Origin: an uncultured Eggerthella sp.
Lineage (GTDB): Bacteria > Actinomycetota > Coriobacteriia > Coriobacteriales > Eggerthellaceae
Direction: 5' to 3'
Assembly (NCBI GenBank): GCA_900546175.1
Contig: URBX01000002.1
Location: forward strand, 186,001-250,000
Length of the DNA stretch: 64,000 nt
In this document: piece after piece, positions 8,275-17,288 of the stretch
Layout of the letters: each line of letters opens with the position of its first letter
How positions within the stretch are numbered: the stretch's first letter is position 1
Notes under the pieces: generated by a model
What the model saw: the letters and a program-made list of their open reading frames with translations, nothing else
What the model was told of the DNA's origin: nothing
The model's database searches: none
Program-made: the position numbers and the translations under genes

Positions 8275-9740
8275 TATTCAGCGCCTCCCTTCTTTGGTGC
8301 TTCTACAGGAGTTACTTCATGATTCTTAAACCAATCACGGAAGCGCTCGGTTGCCAACAAGTCAAAGTCACGAGAGCCTGTCCATCCTTTAAGAACAGGA
8401 ATCCACGCAGTGCCAGGACCAAGGGAGCCATACTTGCCACCCATAACCTTCATACCTAAAGCACCGGTCTTAGTAGCAATATCATAGGAAACGCGATTAG
8501 AAAGCACGCGTGAGGCCGCTTTAAATGCCTCCTTTTCTGGTAAGGAAGGATGGTCTTCCTTAACAAGATTTAGCTTATGTTGATGGATAAGCTCATGAAG
8601 AGGAATGCGTACTGGACACATGTCATCACAGGCGCCGCACAATGAGCAAGCGTAAGGCAAATCACCCGCAGCATCATATCCTTCAAGAAGTGGCGTTAAA
8701 ACAGCGCCCATTGGACCAGGGTAAATAGAACCATATCCATGACCAGTAATATGACGGTATACTGGGCAATTATTCATGCATGCGCCACAACGGATGCAGC
8801 GAAGCATCATTTTAAATTCGCTGCCCAAAATATCACTACGGCCGTTGTTCACCATGATAATGTGAACTTCTTGAGGCCCGTCTGCTTCTCCTTCTTTTGC
8901 AGCACCGGTATTAACACTGAAAGAGGAGGTAATCTTGGAACCTACCGCACTTGGAACCAATAAGGAAACCATGGTGTCTAGCGAACGCAAATCAGGAACA
9001 ATTCGTTCTGCGCCCATGAGAACAATCTGGACCTCTGGAACCGTAGTTGCCATACGAGCGTTACCTTCATTTGTCACCAAAGTACAAGAACCGGTTTCAG
9101 CAACGCCAAAATTGCAACCAGTTACGCCAATCTTGGCATTGAGGAATTCTTCACGAAGGTTAGAGCGAAGGAACTTGGTGATTTCCTCAGGGGAATTACT
9201 GCCTTCATATCCCTTCTTTTCACGATACAGATCACGAATAGAATCACGATTAAAGTGAAGAGCAGGAACAACAATGTGAGAAGGTTTATCCCCTGCAGTT
9301 TGCAAGATGTTTTCCGCGCAGTCGGTTTCAATAGCATGGATACCGTGCTTTTCAAGGTATTCGTTTAAACCAACTTCTTCAGTAACCATTGATTTCGACT
9401 TTACGCAGCTCTTTGCCGCATGCTTTTCAAAAATGTCTAACGCAATTTCAACCGCATCAGTGTCTTCTGGAGCAAAGTACACTTGTGCTCCTGCCTTCTG
9501 TGCGTTTGTAGCAAACTCTTTAATGTAATAGTCAAGATTCTCAAGCACGTGAGTGCGAATATAGCCCGCTTCTCCCCGCAGTTCTTCCCAAAGAGGATTA
9601 GCCTGAGCTTGCTTATCTCTATTGCCCACAATAGTATCCTGAGCAGTCATGATTGCATTATGTTTAAAGTCGTCCGTTAATGCCTTACGAACTTTTTCTC
9701 GCAAAGGAGCATCATCGTAAATAACCGGAGTTGTTGCCAT
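8274..9740 (-). CDS. lutB: Lactate utilization iron-sulfur protein B
   Basis: Electron-transfer subunit of LutABC. Residues about 50-300 form a LUD domain (GVTGCNFGVAETGSCTLVTN). A ferredoxin-like region follows with two 4Fe-4S motifs, CIRCGACMNNCP and CSLCGACDDMCP, and the intervening HGYGSIYPGPMGAVLTP segment characteristic of LutB/YkgF. Length 488 is normal. It lies 2 nt after lutA and overlaps lutC by one base, so the three genes form one operon. It should act at the cytoplasmic face, passing electrons onward; the acceptor is not visible here. Confidence 0.95.
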   Translation of the reverse strand: MATTPVIYDDAPLREKVRKALTDDFKHNAIMTAQDTIVGNRDKQAQANPLWEELRGEAGYIRTHVLENLDYYIKEFATNAQKAGAQVYFAPEDTDAVEIALDIFEKHAAKSCVKSKSMVTEEVGLNEYLEKHGIHAIETDCAENILQTAGDKPSHIVVPALHFNRDSIRDLYREKKGYEGSNSPEEITKFLRSNLREEFLNAKIGVTGCNFGVAETGSCTLVTNEGNARMATTVPEVQIVLMGAERIVPDLRSLDTMVSLLVPSAVGSKITSSFSVNTGAAKEGEADGPQEVHIIMVNNGRSDILGSEFKMMLRCIRCGACMNNCPVYRHITGHGYGSIYPGPMGAVLTPLLEGYDAAGDLPYACSLCGACDDMCPVRIPLHELIHQHKLNLVKEDHPSLPEKEAFKAASRVLSNRVSYDIATKTGALGMKVMGGKYGSLGPGTAWIPVLKGWTGSRDFDLLATERFRDWFKNHEVTPVEAPKKGGAE

Positions 9741-9742
9741 AG

Positions 9743-10489
9743 TTACCTACCCTCCCTACTGTCAAGAATCTGAGCAATATGAAGTACTTTAATAGGACGA
9801 GGCAACTCGCCTTCAGTTGCCATGCGATCAAGGCAACCCTTAATATTCATGAGACACGCCTGGTCACAACCGGTAACAACATCAGCGCCAGACTCAATAA
9901 TGTTTTTGCATTTTTCGCGAACCATCTGTTCGGAAATTTCAGGCTCTTTAACAGAGAAGATACCGCCAAAGCCACAGCACCTATCTGCTGCTTTCATTTC
10001 GATATACTCAAGGCCCTCAACCGCTTCAAGCAACTTAAGTGGAGGCTCTTCGACGCCCAACATGCGTGTCATATGGCAACTCTTGTGAAGAGTTACTTTT
10101 CCCTTAAACTGTGCGCCTAAGTTGGTTACTCCCAGCACATCAACAATAAACTCAGTGAATTCATAAATGCGCTTTGAGAGCTCTTCTACCTTTGGGCCAT
10201 AAACAGGATCATTGCCAAGATAAACTGGATAATCATGCTTAATTGCATATGCACAAGAACCAGTCAGAGCAACAATAGTGTCAAACTGCTCATAAGAATC
10301 AACAATGTTCTTCATAAGAGGAAGGGATTCTTCGCTATAGCCCGCGTTCAAAAGAGGCTGTCCGCAGCAAACCTGATCTTTAGGAAGCGTCAATTCACAC
10401 CCTAAACGCTCAAGAACACGAACTGCAGCTTGTCCCACTTCTGGATAGAACATATCAACCATACACTGTGGGAAGAAAGCAATTTTCAT
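9743..10489 (-). CDS. lutA: Lactate utilization iron-sulfur protein A
   Basis: Member of the CCG-domain (heterodisulfide reductase-like) family and first gene of lutABC. Two CCG repeats are visible: the first has DQVCCGQPLLNAGY and the second CHMTRMLG followed by AADRCCGFGGIFSVK, providing the cysteines for unusual iron-sulfur clusters. The 248-residue length is typical. The ribosome binding site is AAAGGAAG before ATG. Only 56 nt separate it from the serine acetyltransferase stop upstream, with no terminator visible between, so some lut transcription may come from the greA-lysS-epsC unit. Confidence 0.94.
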   Translation of the reverse strand: MKIAFFPQCMVDMFYPEVGQAAVRVLERLGCELTLPKDQVCCGQPLLNAGYSEESLPLMKNIVDSYEQFDTIVALTGSCAYAIKHDYPVYLGNDPVYGPKVEELSKRIYEFTEFIVDVLGVTNLGAQFKGKVTLHKSCHMTRMLGVEEPPLKLLEAVEGLEYIEMKAADRCCGFGGIFSVKEPEISEQMVREKCKNIIESGADVVTGCDQACLMNIKGCLDRMATEGELPRPIKVLHIAQILDSREGR

Positions 10490-10545
10490 GTATCTTCCTT
10501 TCGTAAAACAAAAAAGATATTCCCTGAAGAATGTAGCAAATTTAC

Positions 10546-11469
10546 TTATGAAAGCGTCTCAAACGAAGCTTCTGGGCGAGGCTTAGATTCTTTAACGCTT
10601 ACCTCTACCTTATTGCTTACGCGCGCATTCTTTGGCACTGATTCAGTAACGAAAGCACCGCCGCCAATAATTGAGCCTTCTCCTACTACGGTCTCTCCAC
10701 CAAGAACAGAAGCATTAGAGTAGATTGTTACGTTATCCTCAATGGTTGGATGACGCTTAACACCACTCAACAACTGACCCTTACGGGTTGAGAGCGCACC
10801 TAAGGTTACGCCCTGGTACACCTTAACGTGCTTTCCAATTTTCGTGGTTTCTCCAATTACTACACCCGTTGCATGATCAATAAAGAAGTATTCACCAATT
10901 TCAGCGCCAGCATTGATGTCTACGCCCGTATTGGAATGAGCATACTCAGACATAAGGCGAGGAATCAAAGGAACCTTGTGAACATACAACTCGTGAGCTA
11001 AGCGATGAACAAAAATAGCAAAGGTTCCTGGGTAAGTAAGAATGATTTCTTCTTTACTCTCTGCAGCAGGGTCTCCGTCAAAAGCAGCCTGCACGTCCTT
11101 CATCAAAGTGTTTTGAATTTCAGGAAGCTTATTCATGAAATCAGTTGCTGTTACATCAACAAGCTCTTCAATTTCCTTTTCAGACAAAGTGTCGCCATCA
11201 CGGAACAAGAACGCTTCACGAAGCTGAATTCTTAACGTATTGTTGATGCGTGCTAACGTGTCGCCAATGAAGTATTCAGGCGAACTTCCTGAAATGCCTT
11301 CATCACCAAAGTATCCAGGAAACATTACTACGCGAATGTCCTTAATCATCTTAATAATGGCAGACCTACGAGGGAAATGACGGCCTGGTTTAGCGAAAAA
11401 GATTTCGTCGGACTCATCGTAGTTTCGTGAAATACTGCTTACTAAAGCATCTAATTCATCTTTACGCAT
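10546..11469 (-). CDS. epsC: Serine O-acetyltransferase (EpsC/CysE type)
   Basis: Acetylates serine from acetyl-CoA to give O-acetylserine, the substrate of CysK (encoded at 55368-56297). The N-terminal half is helical; the C-terminal half from about residue 175 is a left-handed beta-helix of hexapeptide repeats, with INAGAEIGEYFFIDHATGVV containing the catalytic His/Asp region and GVKRHPTIEDNVTIYSNASV the acetyl-CoA site. At 307 residues it matches the longer EpsC-like serine acetyltransferases rather than the 270-residue CysE of E. coli. It follows lysS closely (24 nt), suggesting co-transcription with greA-lysS. Confidence 0.9.
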   Translation of the reverse strand: MRKDELDALVSSISRNYDESDEIFFAKPGRHFPRRSAIIKMIKDIRVVMFPGYFGDEGISGSSPEYFIGDTLARINNTLRIQLREAFLFRDGDTLSEKEIEELVDVTATDFMNKLPEIQNTLMKDVQAAFDGDPAAESKEEIILTYPGTFAIFVHRLAHELYVHKVPLIPRLMSEYAHSNTGVDINAGAEIGEYFFIDHATGVVIGETTKIGKHVKVYQGVTLGALSTRKGQLLSGVKRHPTIEDNVTIYSNASVLGGETVVGEGSIIGGGAFVTESVPKNARVSNKVEVSVKESKPRPEASFETLS

Positions 11470-11493
11470 AAGCTTCTCTTTTCATCTGGTTAC

Positions 11494-12996
11494 TTATTTT
11501 GCCTCTTCACGCATGTGTGGGAAGAGGAGCACGTCACGAATGGTAGCTGAATCGGTAAGAAGCATAACCAATCGATCAATGCCAATACCAACACCACCAG
11601 CAGGAGGCATACCATATTCAAGCGCACGAATGTAGTCATCATCGAAGCCCATAGCTTCATCATCGCCCAAATCTTTTGCCTCAAGCTGAGCACGGAAGCG
11701 CTCAGCTTGGTCTACTGGGTCGTTTAATTCTCCAAACGCATTTGCAAACTCATGACCAGTAATAAAGAGTTCGAAACGCTGAGTAAAGTCTGGGTTATTA
11801 GGCATCTTCTTTGCCAATGGAGAAACCTCTAAAGGGTGCTCCGTAACAAAGATTGGCTGGATAAGTTTATCTTCAGCTACTGCCTCGAAAATCTCAGCAA
11901 TAAGCTTGCCCTTACCCATGCTTGCCTCGGCATGACCGCCATTCTTTTCAAGAATAGCAACCAATTCTTCACGGGAGAGGTCCATAGATACTTCTTCTCC
12001 TGCATATTCAGAAGCAAGGCTAACCATGGTACGGCGAGGCCATTGTCCAGAAAGGTCAATTTCCTGACCTTGATAAGTAACCTGCAAAGTACCGCATGCT
12101 TCCATAGCAGCTGCCTGAACAAAACCTTGAGTTAAGTCCATCATGCCATCAAGGTCAGAGAATGCTTGATATGCTTCCATGGTTGTGAACTCAGGATTAT
12201 GGAATGGATCCATGCCTTCGTTGCGGAACTGACGGCCAATTTCAAAAACCTTTTCAAAACCGCCAACAAGCAATCGTTTCAAAGGAAGCTCGGTTGCAAT
12301 ACGCAAGAAGTAGTCACGATCAAGAGCATTAAAGTGAGTGATAAATGGCTTTGCATTTGCGCCACCCATAATTGAATGAAGGAATGGGGTCTCAACTTCA
12401 ATGAAGCCCTGCTCTTCCATGTAATGACGAATAGCAGATACTACTTTTGAACGCTTAGTAAAGGTATCGCGAACTTCAGGATTAACTACCAAGTCAACAT
12501 AACGCTGACGATAGCGAGTTTCCTTGTCTGCCAAACCGTGGAATTTCTCAGGTAAAGGACGAAGAGACTTTGAAAGTAGCTCATAGCCATCCACTGCAAC
12601 TGAAAGCTGACCACGGCGAGTTCGCATCATGGTGCCTTCAGCACCCATCCAGTCACCAACGTCTAAATCTTTAAGTGCAGCAAATACCTCTTCGCCAAGA
12701 GCATTAATGCGACAGAAAAGCTGTATACGACCAGTGCTGTCCATAAGTTCCATAAATACGATTTTGCCCTGGACGCGCTTTGCCATAATTCGGCCTGCAA
12801 CTTTTACGCGATCTTCAGTATTTTGTCCGTCTTCCAAATGGGCATACAACTCGTCAAGTTCGGAAATATGATGAGTGTACTCATACGCGCCGCCATAAGG
12901 GTTTTTCCCAGCGGCAATCAAAGCCTCGCGCTTTGCAAGACGAACTTTAATAGGGTCGTCTTCTACAACCTCAATATTCTTTGCTTCTTCTGTCAT
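11494..12996 (-). CDS. lysS: Lysyl-tRNA synthetase, class II
   Basis: Charges tRNA-Lys. The 500-residue chain has an N-terminal OB-fold anticodon-binding domain (about residues 60-155, KVAGRIMAKRVQGKIVFMEL) and a class II catalytic core with motif 2 (FEIGRQFRNEGMDPFHNPEFT) and motif 3 near the end (GIGIDRLVMLLTDSATIRDV, within GMPPAGG...FPH). Length is normal. It follows greA by 30 nt and precedes the serine acetyltransferase by 24 nt; greA-lysS adjacency is common in bacteria. Confidence 0.97.
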   Translation of the reverse strand: MTEEAKNIEVVEDDPIKVRLAKREALIAAGKNPYGGAYEYTHHISELDELYAHLEDGQNTEDRVKVAGRIMAKRVQGKIVFMELMDSTGRIQLFCRINALGEEVFAALKDLDVGDWMGAEGTMMRTRRGQLSVAVDGYELLSKSLRPLPEKFHGLADKETRYRQRYVDLVVNPEVRDTFTKRSKVVSAIRHYMEEQGFIEVETPFLHSIMGGANAKPFITHFNALDRDYFLRIATELPLKRLLVGGFEKVFEIGRQFRNEGMDPFHNPEFTTMEAYQAFSDLDGMMDLTQGFVQAAAMEACGTLQVTYQGQEIDLSGQWPRRTMVSLASEYAGEEVSMDLSREELVAILEKNGGHAEASMGKGKLIAEIFEAVAEDKLIQPIFVTEHPLEVSPLAKKMPNNPDFTQRFELFITGHEFANAFGELNDPVDQAERFRAQLEAKDLGDDEAMGFDDDYIRALEYGMPPAGGVGIGIDRLVMLLTDSATIRDVLLFPHMREEAK

Positions 12997-13026
12997 TACT
13001 TTTATTCCTAGAAAAGAGTGGTACGT

Positions 13027-13494
13027 TTAGTGTTCAATTTTAAGAATAGTCATTTCAATAACACGACCAGTAGGGCCCGTTGCGGTTACCTGCTCGTTCT
13101 TTTTGCGACCAAGAAGAGCTGCGCCAACAGGAGACTCATTTGAAATCTTACCCTCTGCAGCGTTGCTTTCAGCAGCACCTACAATGGTAAATACGCGCTC
13201 AGCACCATTCATGGTAACGGTTACCTTGCTACCAATGTTTACGCGAGAAGATTTCTTAGGGGTATCAACAACAGTTGCCTCAGACAAGATGTGATTGATT
13301 TCAGCAATACGAGCTTCCATCATGCCCTGCTCGTTCTTTGCATCATCATATTCAGAGTTCTCGGAAATGTCGCCGAATTCACGAGCTACACGAATGCGTT
13401 CGCCAATTTCTGCACGCTTTTCGGTTTCCAAGTAGTGAAGCTCCTCTTCAAGCTTCTGCTTGCCTTCCTGAGTAAGGATGTAATTGCTTTCCAT
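13027..13494 (-). CDS. greA: Transcription elongation factor GreA
   Basis: Rescues backtracked RNA polymerase by stimulating transcript cleavage through the secondary channel. It has an N-terminal coiled coil with the acidic tip (REFGDISENSEYDDAKNEQG) and a C-terminal FKBP-like domain (SPVGAALLGRKKNEQV). An in-frame ATG eight codons upstream (13518) exists, but the start at 13494 gives MESNYILTQEG, fits the usual 155-160 length (155 aa) and has GAGGGAG five nt upstream. A plausible promoter (TTGCTT, 16 nt, TATTCT) overlaps the region just after the tatA terminator. Confidence 0.95.
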   Translation of the reverse strand: MESNYILTQEGKQKLEEELHYLETEKRAEIGERIRVAREFGDISENSEYDDAKNEQGMMEARIAEINHILSEATVVDTPKKSSRVNIGSKVTVTMNGAERVFTIVGAAESNAAEGKISNESPVGAALLGRKKNEQVTATGPTGRVIEMTILKIEH

Positions 13495-13634
13495 TTTTCT
13501 CCCTCGGATGTCAGTCAAAGCCTAACGGCTTTTTACAACACGAAAGAAGTCCCGCTTCTCAGCGAAGAACTTCAAAACTAAACCTGATATTTTGTTTCGA
13601 TTTGGCAGAATAAACCATTCTCAAAAATAAGCAA

Positions 13635-13665
13635 GACTCCCACAAATAATTTACGTGTAGGAGTC
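13635..13665 (-). terminator. Terminator after tatA
   Basis: The stem GACTCC-ACA/TGT-GGAGTC (one mismatch, loop about 11 nt) is followed on the minus strand by TTGCTTATTTTT. Confidence 0.7.
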
Positions 13666-13685
13666 ATAACATGCTCTTGTATTTT

Positions 13686-13982
13686 TTATGCCTCAGACTT
13701 TGGCTTTGGCTTTTCTACAACTTCAACTTCCTCTACAACAGTTTCTTCAACTGCTGGTTTTTCTTCGGAGGCAGGAGCTGGCTTCTTATCTGCCTCTGCA
13801 GTAGCCTCAGCAACTTTCTTTTCGGCAGCTTTCTTGGTGCTTCCCACTCCTTCGCGGAGGTTCTTTACCGCCTTGCCAATAGCAGTACCAAGCTTTGGAA
13901 GATTTTTAGGGCCAAAAATAATAAGCACCACTAAAAGAATGATACCGATCTCAACAAGACCAACTGGTCCAATATGTGGCAT
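13686..13982 (-). CDS. tatA: Sec-independent protein translocase subunit TatA
   Basis: Forms the pore-associated oligomers of the twin-arginine translocase, which exports folded proteins. The 98 residues comprise a short periplasmic start, one transmembrane helix (about 8-22, LVEIGIILLVVLIIFGP), the conserved FGPKNLPKLG hinge, an amphipathic helix (TAIGKAVKNLREGV) and a Lys/Glu/Ala-rich tail. No tatC is in the window, so the other component must be elsewhere. The 5' leader holds a small hairpin (ATCCTT/AAGGAT), and a promoter (TTGTGT, 17 nt, ATACTA) lies further upstream. TatA versus TatB cannot be fully separated, but length and the FGP hinge favour TatA. Confidence 0.93.
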   Translation of the reverse strand: MPHIGPVGLVEIGIILLVVLIIFGPKNLPKLGTAIGKAVKNLREGVGSTKKAAEKKVAEATAEADKKPAPASEEKPAVEETVVEEVEVVEKPKPKSEA

Positions 13983-14148
13983 TTCTCATCAGCCTTTCGT
14001 TCTCTATAAATATCCTTTTTCAAGGATGGTCATTTCTAAAACAGCACGCCTGCTTAATAACCGATACGTGCATTCTAGTATCATCACTCTAACCTAAAAC
14101 ACAAGCGGGTCGCCCAAGTAGTTTTAATGCGGTGTAAACGGTAGTAAG

Positions 14149-14184
14149 AAAAAGCATTGTGGCGATAAACCCCAATGCTTTTTT
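14149..14184 (-). terminator. Bidirectional terminator between the first NlpC/P60 gene and tatA
   Basis: An 11-bp stem AAAAAGCATTG/CAATGCTTTTT is flanked by A and T runs; on the minus strand it ends the hydrolase gene. Confidence 0.85.
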
Positions 14185-14205
14185 CGTTGCTATTTGTAGC
14201 GCTGC

Positions 14206-15312
14206 TTAGTAGCGAACATACCACATGCTTGACTGTACAGGACCAATCTTTACTACGTCACCTGTATGAGGAGCATGAATCATCATGCCGCCACCAATAT
14301 AAACACCTGTGTGAGTTCTGCTTAAAGCAAAGTCTCCTGGCTGTGGATTGGAAACGCGGGTCCAATTAGCCATAGTGTAAGTGGTACACCAATGGTTGCC
14401 GTAAACGCCGGTGATACAATAGCCAACCAAGCCAGAACAGTCAAAGGAATTAGGACCAGCAGCACCCCATACATAAGGCTTGCCAAGCTGAGCATAAGCA
14501 CGATCTACAACAATGTTGCCAGTTACGGTTTGAACTTTATCGTTGTTTGCCGAAGAACCGGAGTTCGAACCAGAATTAGAGTTTGAGTTATTAGCGCTTT
14601 CTTGTTCACGAGCAGCCTGCTCTGCTGCCTGACGAGCAGCCTCTTCTTCAGCTGCAAGAAGCTCTGCAGCCTCAGCACTTAGAGCATCATAGGTTGCCTG
14701 AGCTTCAGCGGATGCAGCTTCAGCCTCGTTTTTCTGCTGTTCGGCTTCTGCTGCTTTTTCAGCTGCAATGTGCTCTTGCTCTACTGCAACAGCTTTCTGC
14801 TCTTCAACAATAGCGCGGGATTCTTTAGTAGCCTGAACGAGCTCGGCATCTTGTGTGTTCATAGTGTCAAGCAAGTTCCAGGTAGTTGCAAACTCTTCAA
14901 AGGAATTTGCGCCAAGTAGGTAGTCCAACATAGACACGCTACCAGTGCGATACATGCTGCGTGCACGGGTACCAAGCTTTTCTTGGTACTGCTTAATCTT
15001 TGCAGTCTCTTCTTCGATCTTTGCGTTAGCTTCGTCTACCTTTGCCTGAGCTTCCTGCTGTTCAGCAAGAGCCTCAAAGTATTTGTTGGAGGTTTCGTCA
15101 AGAATTACCTGCAAGCTTTCAAGTTTTTCCTTTGCGCGATCAGCTTCAGCTTGTTTATCAGCTGCGCTTGGTGTTGCGAACGCAAAAGATACTGGAATGC
15201 AAAGAGTTAAAGCAAGAATTACCGAAAGTGCGGTAGCAAGAATCTTTTTCTTGTTTGTGGCGATATTTGCGCCCATACGGGCCCCCTTATCGTTTGTAGT
15301 ACGTTTATGCAT
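14206..15312 (-). CDS. Secreted NlpC/P60 peptidoglycan endopeptidase (copy 1)
   Basis: Predicted cell-wall gamma-D-glutamyl-diamino acid endopeptidase, exported by a signal peptide (hydrophobic stretch ILATALSVILALTLCIPVSF, cleavage near FAFA-TPS). Residues about 50-230 are an Ala/Glu/Gln-rich coiled coil with the MYRTGSVSMLDYLLGANSFEEF motif region (core RSMYRTGSVSMLDYLLGANS), followed by a Ser/Asn linker and a C-terminal NlpC/P60 domain with catalytic Cys in SFDCSGLVGYC and His in HTGVYIGGGMMIHAPHTGDV. It is a paralogue of the next gene. Two starts are plausible: ATG 15312 (AAAGGG) and ATG 15276 (AAGGGGG); the latter better matches the paralogue. Likely a RipA/PcsB-type division or wall-remodelling hydrolase, by inference from architecture. 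Confidence 0.9.
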   Translation of the reverse strand: MHKRTTNDKGARMGANIATNKKKILATALSVILALTLCIPVSFAFATPSAADKQAEADRAKEKLESLQVILDETSNKYFEALAEQQEAQAKVDEANAKIEEETAKIKQYQEKLGTRARSMYRTGSVSMLDYLLGANSFEEFATTWNLLDTMNTQDAELVQATKESRAIVEEQKAVAVEQEHIAAEKAAEAEQQKNEAEAASAEAQATYDALSAEAAELLAAEEEAARQAAEQAAREQESANNSNSNSGSNSGSSANNDKVQTVTGNIVVDRAYAQLGKPYVWGAAGPNSFDCSGLVGYCITGVYGNHWCTTYTMANWTRVSNPQPGDFALSRTHTGVYIGGGMMIHAPHTGDVVKIGPVQSSMWYVRY

Positions 15313-15486
15313 GGTTGCCCTTTATTAAACAAAAAGCCGAAAAAGAATGAAAGTCTTTTTAGCAAAAGTGCAGATTATTGCTACATTTTCTACACAATAT
15401 TTTATTTATTTGTGCAATATTCTTCCTATATACACAATATATTGTATGTACGCATTTCGGTTTTTAAACCAGATTTCAGAACACCA
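15313..15486. promoter_or_regulatory. AT-rich upstream region of NlpC/P60 copy 1 with repeated CAATAT motifs
   Basis: Three related motifs lie here: TACACAATATTTT (15391-15403), TGTGCAATATT (15411-15421), and TACACAATATATTGTATGT (15430-15448), the last containing the perfect palindrome ACAATATATTGT. A near-identical TACGCAATATTTTGTA occurs upstream of copy 2 (16531-16546). They are candidate binding sites for a shared regulator. Confidence 0.4.
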
Positions 15487-16509
15487 CTACTGGTGAACAA
15501 TCTTCATATCGGAAGTAACTGAGCTAATCTTTACTACATCGCCCGTTTGAGGTGCGTGAATATACTGACCGCCCCCAATATAAATACCGCAATGCTGACG
15601 AGATCCGTTATGAACAACAACAACGTCGCCAGGCTGAGGATTTGACGAAGTTGGCCAAGAGTTAAAAGTTGCGGTAGTGCCAATGCGTCCACCAGCCAAG
15701 CAGTATCCAACAAAACCAGAGCAGTCAAAAGAATCTGGGCCAGCAGCACCATACTGATATGGCTTACCTAATAAAGAGTAGGCAATAGAAACTGCAGAAG
15801 AATTTCCAGAGGATGGAGAAGAGTAGCCACCATTAGATCCGCCGGAAGAACTGCTTGATGAAGAGCCGTTCTGCTGACGATTAGTAAGTTCTTCTTCAGA
15901 AATTGCATTGGCAGCCTCTTCAGCTTCCTGCTGTGCTGCTACCTCTGCAAGTACTTGAGCATCAAGAGAAGCTACTAATGCCTCAAGTTCAGCAACCTTG
16001 GCTTCTGCTTGCCCTTTTTCTTTCTTAGCTTCTTCTGCTTGCTCTTCAAGAACAACTTTTTGCTCTTCAATTACTTTGCGAGCTTCTTTTGTTTCGCTAA
16101 TCAGCTCTGCGTCTTCTTCGTTGAGCATATCAAGAAGTTCCCAGGTAGTAGCGAACTCCTCAAACGAACTTACACCCAAAAGGTAATCAATAAAGGACGT
16201 AGATCCTGAGCGATACATGCTTCGCGCGCGATTAGAAAGACGAGCCTGATTCTTTTCAATCAAGGCAGTTTCTTCCTCGATTTTTGCATTAGCTTCATCA
16301 ATCTTAATCATTGCTTCGTTATAGCGCTCAGCAGCAGCTTCAACCTGGGCATTAATCTCATTAAGCTGCGCACGAGCAGCAGTTGCCTGCTCGGAAATAC
16401 TTGGTGTTGCACTTGCTGAAGAAAGAGGGATGCAGATTCCTACGGCAAGAAGTACCGAAAGTATTCCTGCAATTGTCTTGTTTTTAACACTCTGAGCGCT
16501 TGTAGCCAT
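15487..16509 (-). CDS. Secreted NlpC/P60 peptidoglycan endopeptidase (copy 2)
   Basis: Same architecture as its neighbour: signal peptide (IAGILSVLLAVGICIPLSSA), coiled coil with NRARSMYRSGSTSFIDYLLG, a Ser/Gly-rich linker (SSSSSSGGSNGGYSSPSSG), and an NlpC/P60 domain with catalytic Cys in DSFDCSGFVGYC and His in HCGIYIGGGQYIHAPQ. The ORF could begin further upstream at 16566, but the start at 16509 gives a normal signal peptide and has AAGGA ten nt upstream. The tandem arrangement and similarity of the two genes indicate duplication; the linkers and domain-adjacent segments have diverged most. About 340 residues. Confidence 0.9.
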   Translation of the reverse strand: MATSAQSVKNKTIAGILSVLLAVGICIPLSSASATPSISEQATAARAQLNEINAQVEAAAERYNEAMIKIDEANAKIEEETALIEKNQARLSNRARSMYRSGSTSFIDYLLGVSSFEEFATTWELLDMLNEEDAELISETKEARKVIEEQKVVLEEQAEEAKKEKGQAEAKVAELEALVASLDAQVLAEVAAQQEAEEAANAISEEELTNRQQNGSSSSSSSGGSNGGYSSPSSGNSSAVSIAYSLLGKPYQYGAAGPDSFDCSGFVGYCLAGGRIGTTATFNSWPTSSNPQPGDVVVVHNGSRQHCGIYIGGGQYIHAPQTGDVVKISSVTSDMKIVHQ

Positions 16510-16530
16510 GTTGAAAAAATCCTTAAATGA

Positions 16531-16546
16531 TACGCAATATTTTGTA
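16531..16546 (-). promoter_or_regulatory. CAATAT motif upstream of NlpC/P60 copy 2
   Basis: TACGCAATATTTTGTA lies 22 nt upstream of the start and resembles the motifs ahead of copy 1. It may be an operator or part of the promoter. Confidence 0.35.
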
Positions 16547-16756
16547 CTCATAGTTAGTGTTACCATATCAAATTTTCGCCGTAAATATCAAAAAATGTCT
16601 GAATATTCACGACTCTTTAGTAATTTCGGCAAAAGACCAGGTTTTTTCGGTTAATCAATCCCTACTATAAAAATAAGTCAATAATGGTTTTTAAAAAATT
16701 TATGTATTAGTCTTAAGAAAAGCCTTAACGCGCATTTCTACGCAAGAGGGGGAAAT

Positions 16757-17104
16757 ATGACTCTTTATCGCACAAGAGAAACACAGTATGTAGAGCATTG
16801 CGTTGGGGGCGAAGGCGCAATGATTCGCGATTGCATGCTTCCAGATGCACTTCTGGGAGGAAAACTCACCTACGCTGCCCACAATACCTTAGAACCACAC
16901 AGCACTATTGGTATTCATCCACACGAAAACGAGAGCGAAACATATCTCATCACTTCAGGTAGTGGCATGTATCACGACAATGATCAGTATTACGAAGTGC
17001 AAACTGGTGACGTTCTTTATTGTGGAGACGGTGACACTCACAGCCTTGAGAATCCAAACAACGAACCACTTACTTTTGTAGCACTAATTCAAGCTACTAA
17101 TTAG
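16757..17104 (+). CDS. Cupin-domain protein
   Basis: Small 115-residue single-domain cupin. Metal-binding motif 1 is visible as GIHPHENESETYLITSGSG (two His and Glu ligands) and motif 2 as GDGDTHSLENP (His). Such proteins are often metal-dependent isomerases, dioxygenases or small-molecule sensors; the substrate cannot be told from sequence. It begins with ATG after AGAGGGGGAAAT. It stands alone between the divergent NlpC/P60 gene and hpf, with no obvious terminator in the 184 nt that follow. Confidence 0.85.
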   Translation: MTLYRTRETQYVEHCVGGEGAMIRDCMLPDALLGGKLTYAAHNTLEPHSTIGIHPHENESETYLITSGSGMYHDNDQYYEVQTGDVLYCGDGDTHSLENPNNEPLTFVALIQATN

Positions 17105-17288
17105 GTTTTGTGTTTAATTCTCTACGCCAGCTCATAAACACCGCATTCCTGGTTCTGCTCTCAGCACTGTCGATTCTGCTTTACGTTGACTCGATATTGC
17201 TTTAGCACCATACCAAAATCATTTAGTAGTAATTTGGCTCTTCTTTATAGAAGACTCAGTTGTCCATTCAGAAGGAAAGGTAACGATT

